This document shows positions 1 to 7,882 of a DNA stretch of 38,700 nucleotides, in pieces. The DNA lies in the NCBI RefSeq assembly GCF_029846175.1, contig NZ_JARWAC010000043.1, positions 1 through 38,700 on the forward strand. The letters are read 5' to 3'. The position numbers were made by a program, and so were the translations under genes. The DNA is from Sphaerisporangium sp. TRM90804. Its GTDB lineage: Bacteria > Actinomycetota > Actinomycetes > Streptosporangiales > Streptosporangiaceae. How positions within the stretch are numbered: the stretch's first letter is position 1; the number at the start of each line of letters is the position of its first letter. Under the pieces are notes generated by a model. It saw nothing but the letters and a program-made list of their open reading frames with translations, was not told the DNA's origin and made no database searches.

Positions 1-486
1 GCCTACAGCATCCAAGGCGCCGGCCACAACCTCCCCTCCAGCGGCATGGCCGCCATCGCCGTCCAGTTCTTCGGCCTGACCGGCACCAACCCCACCCCCA
101 CCCCGACGGTCACCCCGACCCCGACCGTCACCCCGACCGTCACCCCGACCCCGACTCCCACCTTCGGCGGCGCGTGCCGCGTCACCTACACCCCCAACAC
201 GTGGAACAACGGCTTCACCGCCGCCGTCACCATCACCAACACCGGCTCCACCGCGATCGCCGGCTGGACCTCCACCTGGACGTGGCCCGGCAACCAGCAG
301 GTCACCAGCGCCTGGAACGCCACCGTCACCCAGTCCGGCACCCAGGTCACCGCGCGCAACGTCGCCTACAACGGCAACGTCGCCCCCGGCGCCCAGCTGA
401 GCTTCGGCTTCCAGGGCACCTACAGCGGCACCAACAGTTCCCCCGCGAGCTTCACCCTCAACGGCGCGACCTGCACGACGGCGTAG
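1..486 (+). CDS. 3' end of secreted CBM2-tailed enzyme, probably CE1/PHB-depolymerase-type esterase (5' truncated)
   Basis: The frame is open from base 1, so the gene begins outside the window and about 161 codons remain. The first ~30 residues contain GAGHNLPSSGMAAIAVQFFG. This looks like the C-terminal end of secreted PHB-depolymerase-family (CE1) esterases, where the His of the GxxHxLP stretch is the usual catalytic His; this identification is from memory of the family. A Pro-Thr linker built on PTPTV units follows, then a family 2 carbohydrate-binding module of about 105 residues. The CBM2 has the expected TWNNGF start, three Trp and both terminal Cys (ACRVTY and ATCTTA), which normally form a disulfide. 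The protein is therefore an extracellular enzyme that binds cellulose or xylan. A strong hairpin follows directly. The CBM2 call is firm; the catalytic family is not. Confidence 0.8.
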   Translation, partial: AYSIQGAGHNLPSSGMAAIAVQFFGLTGTNPTPTPTVTPTPTVTPTVTPTPTPTFGGACRVTYTPNTWNNGFTAAVTITNTGSTAIAGWTSTWTWPGNQQVTSAWNATVTQSGTQVTARNVAYNGNVAPGAQLSFGFQGTYSGTNSSPASFTLNGATCTTA

Positions 487-494
487 TCCCATGA

Positions 495-547
495 GCCTCA
501 CGGCGGGGGTGCGGGGCCCAGGGCCCGCGGCACCCCCGCCGTGAGGC
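495..547 (+). terminator. Rho-independent-type hairpin after the CBM2 enzyme gene
   Basis: Two perfectly complementary 18-nt arms (495-512 and 530-547, starting GCCTCACGGCGGGGGTGC) are separated by a 17-nt GC-rich loop, nine bases after the stop codon. There is no U-tract, as is common for actinomycete terminators. Confidence 0.85.
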
Positions 548-676
548 GTGCCGGCTCCGGAGGGCGGGCCCGGGAGTTCCGTCACCGTTCGGCAGCCCCC
601 CCTTCCACCACCTGGCCCCGACGCCTCCGGGGCCCTCCGCGAGCCTCGGCCCGCTCGCCCGGCTGAGGCGCGGCGG

Positions 677-687
677 TGAAATTTTCA
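677..687. promoter_or_regulatory. TGAAATTTTCA dyad, candidate regulator site
   Basis: This is a perfect 11-bp dyad of the form TGAAA-N-TTTCA. The same form occurs at 7870-7882 in front of the GH127 gene. Streptomyces xylanase promoters carry related CGAAA/TTTCG sites. The shared placement before two secreted-enzyme genes suggests a common regulator, but this is inference. Confidence 0.4.
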
Positions 688-911
688 TCTCGCGCTCCCG
701 GCGCGGCGGATAGGGCGGCCCATGGAGTCGCAGGTGGGCGAATCGCCGGCGGCTCCCTCGGCACCGTGAGGCGTGACGCTCTTGACGTCGTCTCGCCGCC
801 TGATATTTGCTCCGCTCTACCGCCGCGATGCTCGTCGGAGAAGAGAACGGGACCCGACGGCCCGTATCGGCTCTACCAGCGACCGACACCGTTCGTCCGC
901 CTTGATGGAAA

Positions 912-927
912 TTGTTATCGCTAACAA
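912..927. promoter_or_regulatory. LacI-family operator (TTGTTATCGCTAACAA)
   Basis: A 16-bp near-perfect inverted repeat with the TGTTANCGNTAACA core lies 45 bp before the SGNH esterase start. It is the same box type as at 2288-2301, 7840-7853 and 8189-8202. LacI-family repressors of sugar catabolism recognise such CG-centred palindromes, so the gene is probably repressed until an inducing sugar is present. Confidence 0.75.
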
Positions 928-971
928 AGGGCCGTGAGTGGCGTCCGCTTCAATCTGCCGGAGAGGTAAGC

Positions 972-2099
972 ATGCGTAGGTGGAGACGATGGTTCACCGC
1001 GACGCTTCTAGCCGTGACCATGGCCGCGCTCGGTGTGGTGATACAGACCAGCGTCGCCGGCGCGGAGTCCAACGGCGGGGTGCGGGTGATGCCGCTGGGT
1101 GACTCCATCACCGACGGCTACAACGTGCCGGGTGGTTACCGCATCGATCTGTGGCAGAGGCTGGTGGCCGGCGGATACACGGTGGACTTCGTCGGGTCGG
1201 GGTTCAACGGCCCGGCCTCGCTGGGCGACCACGACCACGAGGGCCATTCGGGGTGGCGCATCGACCAGATCGACGCCAACATCGTCGGCTGGCTCCAGCG
1301 CTACACCCCGCGCACGGTCCTGCTGCACATCGGCACCAACGACATGTGGTCGAACGACCCCGGCGGCGCCGCCAACCGGCTGGCCGCCCTGATCGACCGC
1401 ATCACGAACACCTCGCCCGGCACCGAGGTGTTCGTGGCCACGATCATTCCGCTGCCGGGCGCCGCCAACACCGTCCGCTCGTTCAACGCCGCCATCCCCG
1501 GCATCGTGCAGACCCGGGCCAACGCCGGCCGCCGCGTGCACCTGGTCGACATGTACAACGCCCTGACCAGCGCCGACCTCGCCGACGGCATCCACCCCAA
1601 CGCCGGCGGCTACAACAAGATGGCCGCCGTCTGGTACAACGCCCTGCGCTCCGTGCCCGGCAGCCTGGACCCGGGCACCCCCTCCCCCACGCCGACCCCC
1701 ACCGTCACCCCCACGCCGGGCGCGACGTTCCGGCTGCGTAACGAGGGAGCCGGGCGGTGTGCGGACTCCCCCTACAGCGGCAGCTCCAACGGCACCCTGC
1801 TGCAGGTCTACGACTGCCACAGCGACCCCAACCAGCGGTTCGCCTACACCTCGGGCAGGCAGCTGCAGATCCTCGGCAAGTGCCTGGACTCCCCGACCGG
1901 CGCCGGCTCCGGCACCCGGGTGCAGCTGTGGGACTGCCACGGCAACTCCAACCAGCAGTGGAACCGCAACTCCAACGGCACCGTCACCAGCGTGGCCAAC
2001 AACCTGTGCCTCAACGCCACCGGCACCGGCAACACCGCCGCGGTGACCATCGCCACCTGCAACGGCCAGGCCACCCAGAGATGGACCTGGAACGGGTAG
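972..2099 (+). CDS. Secreted SGNH/GDSL esterase with C-terminal CBM13 lectin domain
   Basis: The protein has 375 residues. The ATG at 972 is chosen because GGAGAGG precedes it and the protein then begins with a classical Sec signal (MRRWRRWF, a hydrophobic core, cleavage near AGA-ES at residue 31). The SGNH hydrolase blocks are clear: PLGDSITDG with nucleophile Ser45, HIGTND at residues 120-124, and DGIHPN with Asp205 and His208 completing the triad. The sequence style (GDSITDG...GGYR) resembles CE3 acetyl-xylan esterases, so deacetylation of plant polysaccharide is likely but unproven. A Pro-Thr linker near residues 237-251 leads to a ricin-B-type CBM13 trefoil with three repeats ending in QRF, QQW and QRW. 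It is probably induced by its polysaccharide through the operator at 912-927. Confidence 0.9.
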   Translation: MRRWRRWFTATLLAVTMAALGVVIQTSVAGAESNGGVRVMPLGDSITDGYNVPGGYRIDLWQRLVAGGYTVDFVGSGFNGPASLGDHDHEGHSGWRIDQIDANIVGWLQRYTPRTVLLHIGTNDMWSNDPGGAANRLAALIDRITNTSPGTEVFVATIIPLPGAANTVRSFNAAIPGIVQTRANAGRRVHLVDMYNALTSADLADGIHPNAGGYNKMAAVWYNALRSVPGSLDPGTPSPTPTPTVTPTPGATFRLRNEGAGRCADSPYSGSSNGTLLQVYDCHSDPNQRFAYTSGRQLQILGKCLDSPTGAGSGTRVQLWDCHGNSNQQWNRNSNGTVTSVANNLCLNATGTGNTAAVTIATCNGQATQRWTWNG

Positions 2100-2479
2100 A
2101 CCGCACTCCGGCCGGCCCGCCGTCACACCGCACCCCCGGACGACCTCCACCGGCCCGGCCGGGGGCGCGCGTGACGCGCGACGGTTCCCGTCGCCTTCGC
2201 GCTCCGGCTCCCCGGCCCCCGCCCGGGCCCGACGTCCGCTCCACCACCACGACCTCCGTCGAGAGGGGAAACGCCCGACGGGCCTTGTGTTAGCGCTAAC
2301 ACAAGGCCCGTCGGGCCCCACCTGCCCCCGTCCGCCCGTCCGGCGAGTCCGTCGCGGCGCCGTCGCGCCGTTTCGGTGCCGTCACGGGGTGCCACTCGCC
2401 CAGCACGGGCGGACGGGTCATGCCCCTCCCCGCCGGGCGGCGAGCGCCGAAGGGATCTTACGAACCGGGCGAAGGTCCT
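2100..2479. other. Convergent intergenic region
   Basis: No gene is supported here. The SGNH esterase gene ends on the left and the leftward ROK kinase gene ends on the right. The only strong structure is the 44-bp palindrome at 2273-2316. Confidence 0.6.
2273..2316. promoter_or_regulatory. 44-bp perfect palindrome with LacI operator core, candidate operator and/or bidirectional terminator
   Basis: Arms of 22 bp are exactly complementary with no loop, centred between 2294 and 2295. The centre reads TGTTAGCGCTAACA (2288-2301), identical to the operator at 8189-8202. The flanks add CCTTG/CAAGG and then GCCCGACGGG-type pairs. It lies between two converging genes, where a hairpin terminator is expected, yet its core is that of an operator. 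There is no T-run. It could serve both roles, or be an operator left from a lost promoter. Confidence 0.7.
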
Positions 2480-3370
2480 TCAGGCGTGCTCGTCGGCGTC
2501 CCCCGGCGCCTCCCGTGCCAGCTCGACCGCGCCGAGGACGCCGGCGCGGTCGCCGAGGGACGGCGCGACCAGGTAGTCGTCGAGCGCCGGCGCGGCCGGG
2601 TACCCGGCCGCGAGGTCCGCCACACGTTCCCGCACCCGGGCGAGCAGGCCGGGGCGCTTGGCGATGCCGCCGCCCACGATGACGCGCTGGGGCGACAGCG
2701 CGTACATCAGGTTGACGACGGCCAGGGCCAGATAGCCCGCTTCGAGCTCCCAGGCCCGGGCGTCGTCCAGCCCTTCGGGCGGGCGCCCCCACCTGCGGCG
2801 CATCGCCGCACCGGACGCGAGTCCCTCCAGGCAGTCCCCGTGGTAGGGGCAGCTCCCCGGGAACGGGTCGGCCGGATCGCGGGGCACGCGGATGTGCCCG
2901 AACTCGGGGTGCAGCAGGCCGTGCAGCAGCCGGCCGTGCACCACCGCCCCCACCCCGATGCCGGTGCCGACCGTCATGTAGGCGAACGTGCCGAGCCCGG
3001 CCCCGCCGCCGTGCCGCCACTCGCCGAGCGCGGCGGCGTTGACGTCGGTGTCCAAGGCGACCGGGACGCCCAGCGCGGCGCGCAGCGGCGAGACGACGTC
3101 GGTGTGCGACCACCCCGGCTTGGGCGTCTTCGTGATGTGGCCATAGGTGGGCGAGTCCCGGCGCAGGTCGACCGGCCCGAACGTGCCGACGCCGAGCGCC
3201 GCCGACGGCTCGTGCCGCCGGAAGAAGCCGATCGCGGCCCGGAGGGTCTCCGCGGGGGTCGTCGTCGGGATCGTGTCGGTGGCGAGCAGGCGGCCGCCGG
3301 GGCCGGCGACCGCGCAGACCCACTTGGTGCCGCCCGCCTCGATCGCGCCGTAGACCGCGGTGTCGTCCAT
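2480..3370 (-). CDS. ROK-family sugar kinase (fructokinase/mannokinase type)
   Basis: The protein has 296 residues. The N-terminal AIEAGGTKW is the ROK phosphate-binding segment. LDTDVNAAALGE carries the presumed catalytic base Asp109. HPEFGH (159) with SCPYHGDCLEG (Cys174, His177, Cys180) forms the zinc-site motif of ROK kinases and is in the short-spaced form of Bacillus YdhR/GmuE-type fructokinases. Expected reaction: ATP-dependent 6-phosphorylation of fructose or mannose. The ATG at 3370 overlaps the permease stop by one base (TGATG), so it is translationally coupled as the last gene of the transport operon. This suggests that it phosphorylates the imported sugar or a product of it. The exact sugar cannot be read from sequence. 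Confidence 0.9.
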   Translation of the reverse strand: MDDTAVYGAIEAGGTKWVCAVAGPGGRLLATDTIPTTTPAETLRAAIGFFRRHEPSAALGVGTFGPVDLRRDSPTYGHITKTPKPGWSHTDVVSPLRAALGVPVALDTDVNAAALGEWRHGGGAGLGTFAYMTVGTGIGVGAVVHGRLLHGLLHPEFGHIRVPRDPADPFPGSCPYHGDCLEGLASGAAMRRRWGRPPEGLDDARAWELEAGYLALAVVNLMYALSPQRVIVGGGIAKRPGLLARVRERVADLAAGYPAAPALDDYLVAPSLGDRAGVLGAVELAREAPGDADEHA

Positions 3371-4194
3371 CAGCCCTTCAGGGAGCCTTGCAGCAGAGCC
3401 GTGACGAACCGGCGCTGGAAGGCGAGGAAGATCAGGAGCGTGGGGGCCAGGATGAGCAGCGACCCCGCGCTCAGCAGCGGGATGTCGGTCCCCCACTGTC
3501 CCTGGAAGGCGCCCAGGGCGCCGGACATCGTCCGTTTCAGCGGGTCGTCCACCAGCACGATCGCCAGGAGGAACTGGTTCCAGGTCCACAGGAACAGCAG
3601 GATGGCCAGGGACGAGATCGCCGGCATGGCCAGCGGCACGTGGATCCGCCAGAAGAGCTGCCACACGTTCGCCCCGTCGATCCGCGCGCTCTCCGACAGC
3701 TCCTCGGGCATGTTCACGAAGTGCGCCCGCATCCAGAACACCGAGAACGGCATGAACAGCCCGATCAGCGGCAGGATGATGGCCCACCGGGTGTTCAGCA
3801 GCCCCATGTCCCGCACCTGGTAGTACAGCGGGGTGATGATGCCCTCGAACGGCAGCGTCAGGCCGAGTACGAACCCGACGAACAGAACGTTCCGCCCGGC
3901 TGTCCGCAGGTGGCCGATGGCGAAACCGGCCATCGTGCCGATCACCAGCGAGAGCGGCACCACGCCGAGCACGATGAGCGTGCTCGACTTCAGCAGCTCC
4001 CCCATGCGCGCCGCCTGGAACGCCTGGAGGAAGTTCCCCCAGTGCGGGTCGCCGGGCCAGCTCAGGCCGGGCGGATAGGTGCCCGACGGGTGCAGGGCCG
4101 TGACGAACAGGCTGAGGAACGGCAGCAGGGTGATCCCCATCAGCAGGACGAGGAGGAGCTTTCCGGTCCACGCCTCCCGGCGTGCAGTGATCAT
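3370..4194 (-). CDS. CUT1 sugar ABC transporter permease (MalG type)
   Basis: The protein has 274 residues and about six hydrophobic membrane segments. The first is KLLLVLLMGITLLPFLSLFV near the N-terminus. The EAA loop that docks the ATPase reads ELSESARIDGANVWQLFWRI, followed by HVPLAMPAI. This is the MalG-side permease of a family 1 carbohydrate uptake transporter. The start ATG at 4194 overlaps the stop of the upstream permease (ATGA), and its own stop overlaps the ROK kinase start. No ATP-binding subunit gene is in the operon; in actinomycetes such importers usually share the MsiK ATPase encoded elsewhere. Confidence 0.93.
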   Translation of the reverse strand: MITARREAWTGKLLLVLLMGITLLPFLSLFVTALHPSGTYPPGLSWPGDPHWGNFLQAFQAARMGELLKSSTLIVLGVVPLSLVIGTMAGFAIGHLRTAGRNVLFVGFVLGLTLPFEGIITPLYYQVRDMGLLNTRWAIILPLIGLFMPFSVFWMRAHFVNMPEELSESARIDGANVWQLFWRIHVPLAMPAISSLAILLFLWTWNQFLLAIVLVDDPLKRTMSGALGAFQGQWGTDIPLLSAGSLLILAPTLLIFLAFQRRFVTALLQGSLKG

Positions 4195-5153
4195 GACGAC
4201 CTGTCCCTGGTGAGCCATTGGATGGGGAGCGCGACGGCGATGACGAGCACCATGAGCACCACGGCCAACGCCGACGCGACGCCCACCTGCCGTTCGGAGA
4301 AGGCCAGGTAGTAGATCTCCAGGCCGGGAACCATGGTCGCGTTGCCGGGGCCGCCCTGCGTCGAGATGTAGATGATGTCGAAGCTGGCGAGGGCCGCGAT
4401 GACGGTCACCGTCACGCAGACGGCGATCTCCTGCCGCAGGCTGGGCAGGGTGATCGAGACGAACTCGCGCAGCGGCCCGGCGCCGTCCAGCCGGGCGGCC
4501 TCGTAGAGCGCCGGGTCGATCTTGCTCATGCCCGCCAGCAGGAGGAGCGTGCACAGGCCGAGCAGCACCCAGGCGCCGATCACGCCGACCGCGGGAAGGG
4601 CGGTCGAGAAGTCGCCCAGCCAGGCCCGCGTCACCCCGCCGAGTCCGACGGCGGTGAGCACCTGGTTGATCACTCCGGTGGAGGACAGCAGCCAGCTCCA
4701 GGCGATCCCGGCCGCGACGAGCGGGATCACCTGCGGCAGGAAGATGACGGTCCGCGCCACGAGGGCGAGCCGGCTGGCGGCGACGCGCCGGATCGCCGAG
4801 GCGATGGCGAGGCCCAGCAGGACCGGGATCGCGCTGAAGAACACGATCAGTTTGACGGCGTTCAGGATGGACTGGAAGAGGTCGGGATCGGTGAACACCT
4901 TCAGGTAGTTGCCGGCCCCGGCCCAGGTGGACGGCCCGATGCCGTTCCACGTGTACAACGAGTACTGGAACGTCAGCGTGATCGGCCGCAGCACGAAGAC
5001 CACGTAGAAGGCCAGCGCGGGGAGGACGAACAGCCAGCCGATGAGGCGGGACCCTCGGCGCCCCCCGCGCCGGACGCGGCTGCGCGTCCTGGCCGTCGGA
5101 CCGGGCCGCCTCTCGGCGAGATCGACCGCTTTGTCGGGAGTCGGCCCTGTCAT
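4191..5153 (-). CDS. CUT1 sugar ABC transporter permease (MalF type)
   Basis: The protein has 320 residues. It has a basic cytoplasmic N-terminus rich in Arg, then about six membrane spans starting with LIGWLFVLPALAFYVVFVL. The EAA motif is YEAARLDGAGPLREFVSI, followed by TLPSL. YTWNGIGPSTWAGAGNYLKV is typical of the periplasmic loop after the first span of MalF/UgpA-like permeases. It pairs with the next gene, overlapping it by four bases, and begins only six bases after the binding-protein stop. It forms the membrane channel for the oligosaccharide delivered by the lipoprotein encoded upstream. Confidence 0.93.
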   Translation of the reverse strand: MTGPTPDKAVDLAERRPGPTARTRSRVRRGGRRGSRLIGWLFVLPALAFYVVFVLRPITLTFQYSLYTWNGIGPSTWAGAGNYLKVFTDPDLFQSILNAVKLIVFFSAIPVLLGLAIASAIRRVAASRLALVARTVIFLPQVIPLVAAGIAWSWLLSSTGVINQVLTAVGLGGVTRAWLGDFSTALPAVGVIGAWVLLGLCTLLLLAGMSKIDPALYEAARLDGAGPLREFVSITLPSLRQEIAVCVTVTVIAALASFDIIYISTQGGPGNATMVPGLEIYYLAFSERQVGVASALAVVLMVLVIAVALPIQWLTRDRSS

Positions 5154-5159
5154 GACGGC

Positions 5160-6524
5160 TCAGTTCCCTCCGACCTGGCTCTTGTAGTCGCTCTGCACGG
5201 CCTTCAGCAGACCCTCCGGGGTCTGCTGCCCGGCGACCAGCTTCTGCAGGTTCGGCGTCCAGCTCTTGGCGTAGATCGCCCCGGTGGCGTTGGCGATGAA
5301 GTCCATCGCGCCGTTGTCCTCGGCGATCTTCGCGCCGGCGGCGAGCGTGCTCTCGGTGACGGTTCCCGGTTTCACCGACGGCATGTGCCCGTCGGCCGGG
5401 CCCATCGGGTGTGAGCCCCCGACCTCCACGGTGATGTCACGGGCCTTGGAGTCGGTGGCCACCCAGTTGAGGAAGAACGCCGCGCAGTCGGCGTTCTTTG
5501 ATCGCGCGCCGACGCCGAACGCGAGTGGGGCCGACATCGCGGCCAGCTCGCCGCCGTCCTGGGCGGACGGCATCAGGAAGAAGCCCGCGTCGCCCGCCAT
5601 CTGCTTGTCGAGGTTGCCCGACTCCCAGTCGCCGTTGAACATGAACAGGCCCTTGCCGTCGATGAAGCGGCTCATCATCGTCGCGTAGTCGACGGCGTTG
5701 ACGTCCTTCCAGAAGTACCCGGCCTTGGTCCACTTCGCCAGGTGCTGGGCGGCCTGGAGGTTGGACGGCGTGTCGATCGTGGCGCCCGGCTTCTGGAAGA
5801 TCCAGTCGTTGATCGGGGCCGCCGGGCCGTACGCGGCCATGAGGTTCTGCAGCGGGAACGCGAGGCCGCCGGTGGCGCCGCCGTTGAACTGGGCGATCGG
5901 GTCGATGCCCGCGGCCTTGGCCTTGGCCAGCAGGTCGTCCAGCTCCGCCAGGGTGGTGGGCGGGGCCGACATCCCGATGCGGGCGGCGAGCTTCTTGTTG
6001 TAGAAGACGCCGGTCATGCTGAAGTTGAGGCCCGTCGCGTACAGCGACCCCTCGCCCCGGGTCTTGCCCCCGGGGGCCATGCGCATCTGCTGGAGCTGCG
6101 AGGCGGGCCACTCGTCCCAGCCGAACGCCTGCGCGTAGCCGTCCATGTTCTTCAGCAGGTTGTCCTTGACCAGCTCGGAGACCTGCGGGAGCCGCATCAG
6201 GTCCGGCGGGTCGTCCGCGAGCACGCGCGGGGCGTTCTGCGTGATCACCGCGAACTGATCCTCGCGGATGTCCCACTTCACGTTCGGGTGCTGCTTGGAG
6301 AACTCGGCGGTGAGCGCCTTGGGCAGGGGGAACCCGGTCTCGAAGTAGGCGTTGAGCGTGACCGGGGCCGTGCCGCAGGCCGGAGCCGTCGAGGGGGCGG
6401 CCGCGGTGGGGTTCTCGGCCTGTGGCGCGTCGCTTCCGGGGGCGGCGCAGCCGGCGGCCAACATCCCTCCTGTGACGACCGTGAGCGCGGCCGTGTGCCA
6501 GCGGGGGCGAACTCGACGCGACAT
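5160..6524 (-). CDS. Sugar-binding lipoprotein of CUT1 ABC transporter
   Basis: The protein has 454 residues. The ATG at 6524 is chosen because GGAGGAG sits about six bases upstream and the protein then starts with a lipoprotein signal: basic MSRRVRPRW, a hydrophobic stretch and the lipobox LAAGC with Cys26 as lipidated residue. The mature part is a family 1 extracellular solute-binding protein, recognisable from TAEFSKQHPNVKWDIRE, YNKKLAARIGM and MFNGDWESGNLDKQMAG. It captures the sugar outside the membrane and passes it to the two permeases. It is the first gene of a four-gene leftward operon, divergent from the LacI regulator with 148 bp between the starts. The ligand is unknown; the ROK kinase suggests a fructose- or mannose-related sugar. 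Confidence 0.93.
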   Translation of the reverse strand: MSRRVRPRWHTAALTVVTGGMLAAGCAAPGSDAPQAENPTAAAPSTAPACGTAPVTLNAYFETGFPLPKALTAEFSKQHPNVKWDIREDQFAVITQNAPRVLADDPPDLMRLPQVSELVKDNLLKNMDGYAQAFGWDEWPASQLQQMRMAPGGKTRGEGSLYATGLNFSMTGVFYNKKLAARIGMSAPPTTLAELDDLLAKAKAAGIDPIAQFNGGATGGLAFPLQNLMAAYGPAAPINDWIFQKPGATIDTPSNLQAAQHLAKWTKAGYFWKDVNAVDYATMMSRFIDGKGLFMFNGDWESGNLDKQMAGDAGFFLMPSAQDGGELAAMSAPLAFGVGARSKNADCAAFFLNWVATDSKARDITVEVGGSHPMGPADGHMPSVKPGTVTESTLAAGAKIAEDNGAMDFIANATGAIYAKSWTPNLQKLVAGQQTPEGLLKAVQSDYKSQVGGN

Positions 6525-6581
6525 CTGCGTCTCCTCCGTGCAATGGGACCCCTGACCTGCGTCAGCAGTCCCGATTAGGTT

Positions 6582-6597
6582 GCTAAATCGTATTAGC
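6582..6597. promoter_or_regulatory. Candidate LacI operator GCTAAATCGTATTAGC
   Basis: A 16-bp imperfect dyad (GCTAA...TTAGC, CG centre) lies 58 bp upstream of the binding-protein start in the divergent promoter region. It differs from the TGTTANCGNTAACA boxes elsewhere, so it is probably the site of the adjacent LacI regulator itself. Confidence 0.6.
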
Positions 6598-6639
6598 GGT
6601 GCGATAGTCTCACCGTAGCTCTCCGCCGATGTCAAGCCC

Positions 6640-6650
6640 TCGTAATACGA
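6640..6650. promoter_or_regulatory. Candidate operator TCGTAATACGA near the LacI regulator start
   Basis: A perfect 11-bp dyad (TCGTA-A-TACGA) lies 22 bp before the GTG start of the regulator. It shares TCGTATTA, in inverted form, with the site at 6582-6597. Two related sites about 55 bp apart would suit autoregulation plus control of the transport operon. Confidence 0.5.
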
Positions 6651-6672
6651 CCTGAACAATGGAGGTCCGCCG

Positions 6673-7731
6673 GTGAGCCCACGCCGGGTCACGCTGGCCG
6701 ATGTCGCCAAGGCCGCCGGCGTCTCCCCCACCACCGCGTCGCTGGTCCTGTCGGGCCGTGGGCGGGAGATGCGGATCTCCGAGGAGGTCGAGCAGCGTGT
6801 CCTGAAGGCGGCGGACGAGTCACAGTACCGTCCGAACGCGGTGTCGGTGGGGCTGCGCACCGGCACGACCAGGACGATCGGCTTCGTGTCCGACACGGTC
6901 GCGACCTCCCGGCTGGCCGGGGACATGATCAAAGGCGCGCTGGAGGCCGCGCGGGACCGCGGCGTGATGCTCTTCATCGGTGAGACCGAGGGCGATCCGG
7001 AGCTGGAGCGGCGTCTGCTGCAGGCCATGCACGACCGCCAGGTCGACGGCATCGTCCTGGCCTCGATGTACACCAGGACGATCAAGGTGCCCAAGGAGAT
7101 CACGGCCTCGCCCGCCGTTCTGCTCAACGCCCTGTCCAGGCAGCCGGCGGCGCTGCCGTCGATCCTGCCCGACGAGGTCGAGGCCGGGCGCGCGGCGGCG
7201 CGCGTGCTGCTGGAGGCGGGCCACCGCGACGGCATCCACCTGATCGGCGCCGGCCCCCGGGCACGCGACCTGCCCCCGGGCGGCGCCGCCGCCGTGGAAC
7301 GGCTCGCCGGCATCCGGGAGGTGCTGAAGGAGGCGGGGGTCAAGATCGCCGGTGCGCCTCTCTCCGCCGACTGGCAGCCGGAGTACGGCCTGGAGGCCAC
7401 GCGCGCGATCCTTGAGGCCGGACGCCCGCGGGCGCTGATCTGTTTCAACGACCGCATCGCCTTCGGCGCGTACCAGGCGCTCGGCGAGTACGGCCTGCGG
7501 GTCCCGGAGGACGTCTCGGTGGTCGCGTTCGACGACCACCCCCTCGCCTCGTGGATGCGCCCCAAGCTCACCACGGTCGCCCTCCCGCACTACGAGCTCG
7601 GCCGGAAGGCCGTGGACGTGCTCTTCACGGAGATCCGCCACCACCGCGCCGGCGCCGCCCGCGAGACCGGGGTTCACCGCGTCCCGATGCCGCTCCGCGA
7701 ACGCGAGTCGGTCGCGCCACCGGGGCCCTGA
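6673..7731 (+). CDS. LacI-family transcriptional regulator
   Basis: The protein has 352 residues. The GTG start at 6673 has GGAGG eight bases upstream. The N-terminal helix-turn-helix reads VTLADVAKAAGVSPTTASLV, followed by the hinge helix region (RPNAVSVGLRTGTT). The periplasmic-binding-protein-like effector domain follows from about residue 62 (TRTIGFVSDTVATSRLAG, then DGIVLASMYT, CFNDRIAFGAYQALGEYGL and VPEDVSVVAFDDHPLASWM). It most likely represses the divergent sugar-transport operon and itself, and releases DNA when the transported sugar or its derivative binds. The operators beside it differ from the TGTTANCGNTAACA boxes at the hydrolase genes, so those may belong to another LacI regulator outside the window. 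Confidence 0.93.
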   Translation: MSPRRVTLADVAKAAGVSPTTASLVLSGRGREMRISEEVEQRVLKAADESQYRPNAVSVGLRTGTTRTIGFVSDTVATSRLAGDMIKGALEAARDRGVMLFIGETEGDPELERRLLQAMHDRQVDGIVLASMYTRTIKVPKEITASPAVLLNALSRQPAALPSILPDEVEAGRAAARVLLEAGHRDGIHLIGAGPRARDLPPGGAAAVERLAGIREVLKEAGVKIAGAPLSADWQPEYGLEATRAILEAGRPRALICFNDRIAFGAYQALGEYGLRVPEDVSVVAFDDHPLASWMRPKLTTVALPHYELGRKAVDVLFTEIRHHRAGAARETGVHRVPMPLRERESVAPPGP

Positions 7732-7741
7732 CGCGCCCCGC

Positions 7742-7764
7742 CGCACCGGGGGGCCTCCGGTGCG
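7742..7764 (+). terminator. Hairpin after the LacI regulator gene
   Basis: Arms CGCACCGG (7742-7749) and CCGGTGCG (7757-7764) with a 7-base loop lie ten bases after the stop codon. No T-run. Confidence 0.6.
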
Positions 7765-7839
7765 CCCACCCCTGCGCCTGCCCCCTGCCGGGGTTCCCGC
7801 CCGCCGCGCCCGAGGCGTCCGTCCGACGGCGATGAGGGC

Positions 7840-7853
7840 TGTTAACGGTAACA
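7840..7853. promoter_or_regulatory. LacI-family operator TGTTAACGGTAACA
   Basis: A 14-bp dyad of the TGTTANCGNTAACA type, CG-centred, lies about 375 bp before the GH127 start. Together with 8189-8202 it could allow DNA looping by a tetrameric or paired repressor; that is inference. Confidence 0.65.
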
Positions 7854-7869
7854 AGCACGGTCGTCGGCA

Positions 7870-7882
7870 CTGAAACTTTCAG
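7870..7882. promoter_or_regulatory. CTGAAACTTTCAG dyad
   Basis: A perfect 13-bp dyad around a central C. It shares TGAAA-N-TTTCA with 677-687 and follows the operator at 7840 by 16 bp. It resembles the GAAACTTTC elements of actinomycete xylanase promoters. Confidence 0.45.

Larger units (their letters stand above)
487..971. other. Intergenic region upstream of the SGNH esterase
   Basis: I see no convincing gene in these 485 bases. They hold the terminator of the preceding gene, a TGAAATTTTCA dyad at 677-687, a LacI-type operator at 912-927 and the ribosome binding site GGAGAGG just before the ATG at 972. A TTGACG hexamer at 782-787 could be a -35 element, but no good -10 partner is visible. 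Confidence 0.6.

Noticed and set aside
85..165. CCCCGACC-rich repeats as a DNA repeat element
   Set aside because: They encode the Pro-Thr linker between the catalytic domain and the CBM2; similar linkers occur at 1677-1720 and 12370-12420.
2467..2480. GGGCGAAGGTCCTT as a DevR-like site
   Set aside because: The right half lacks CCC, and it lies at the 3' end of the ROK kinase gene outside the stress island.
2287..2682. Rightward open frame beginning in the 44-bp palindrome
   Set aside because: It is Arg/Pro-rich without any domain, lacks a ribosome site and runs antisense into the ROK kinase gene.
6525..7574. N-terminal extension of the sugar-binding protein through the LacI gene
   Set aside because: The extension is antisense to the LacI regulator. 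The lipoprotein signal and ribosome site fix the start at 6524.
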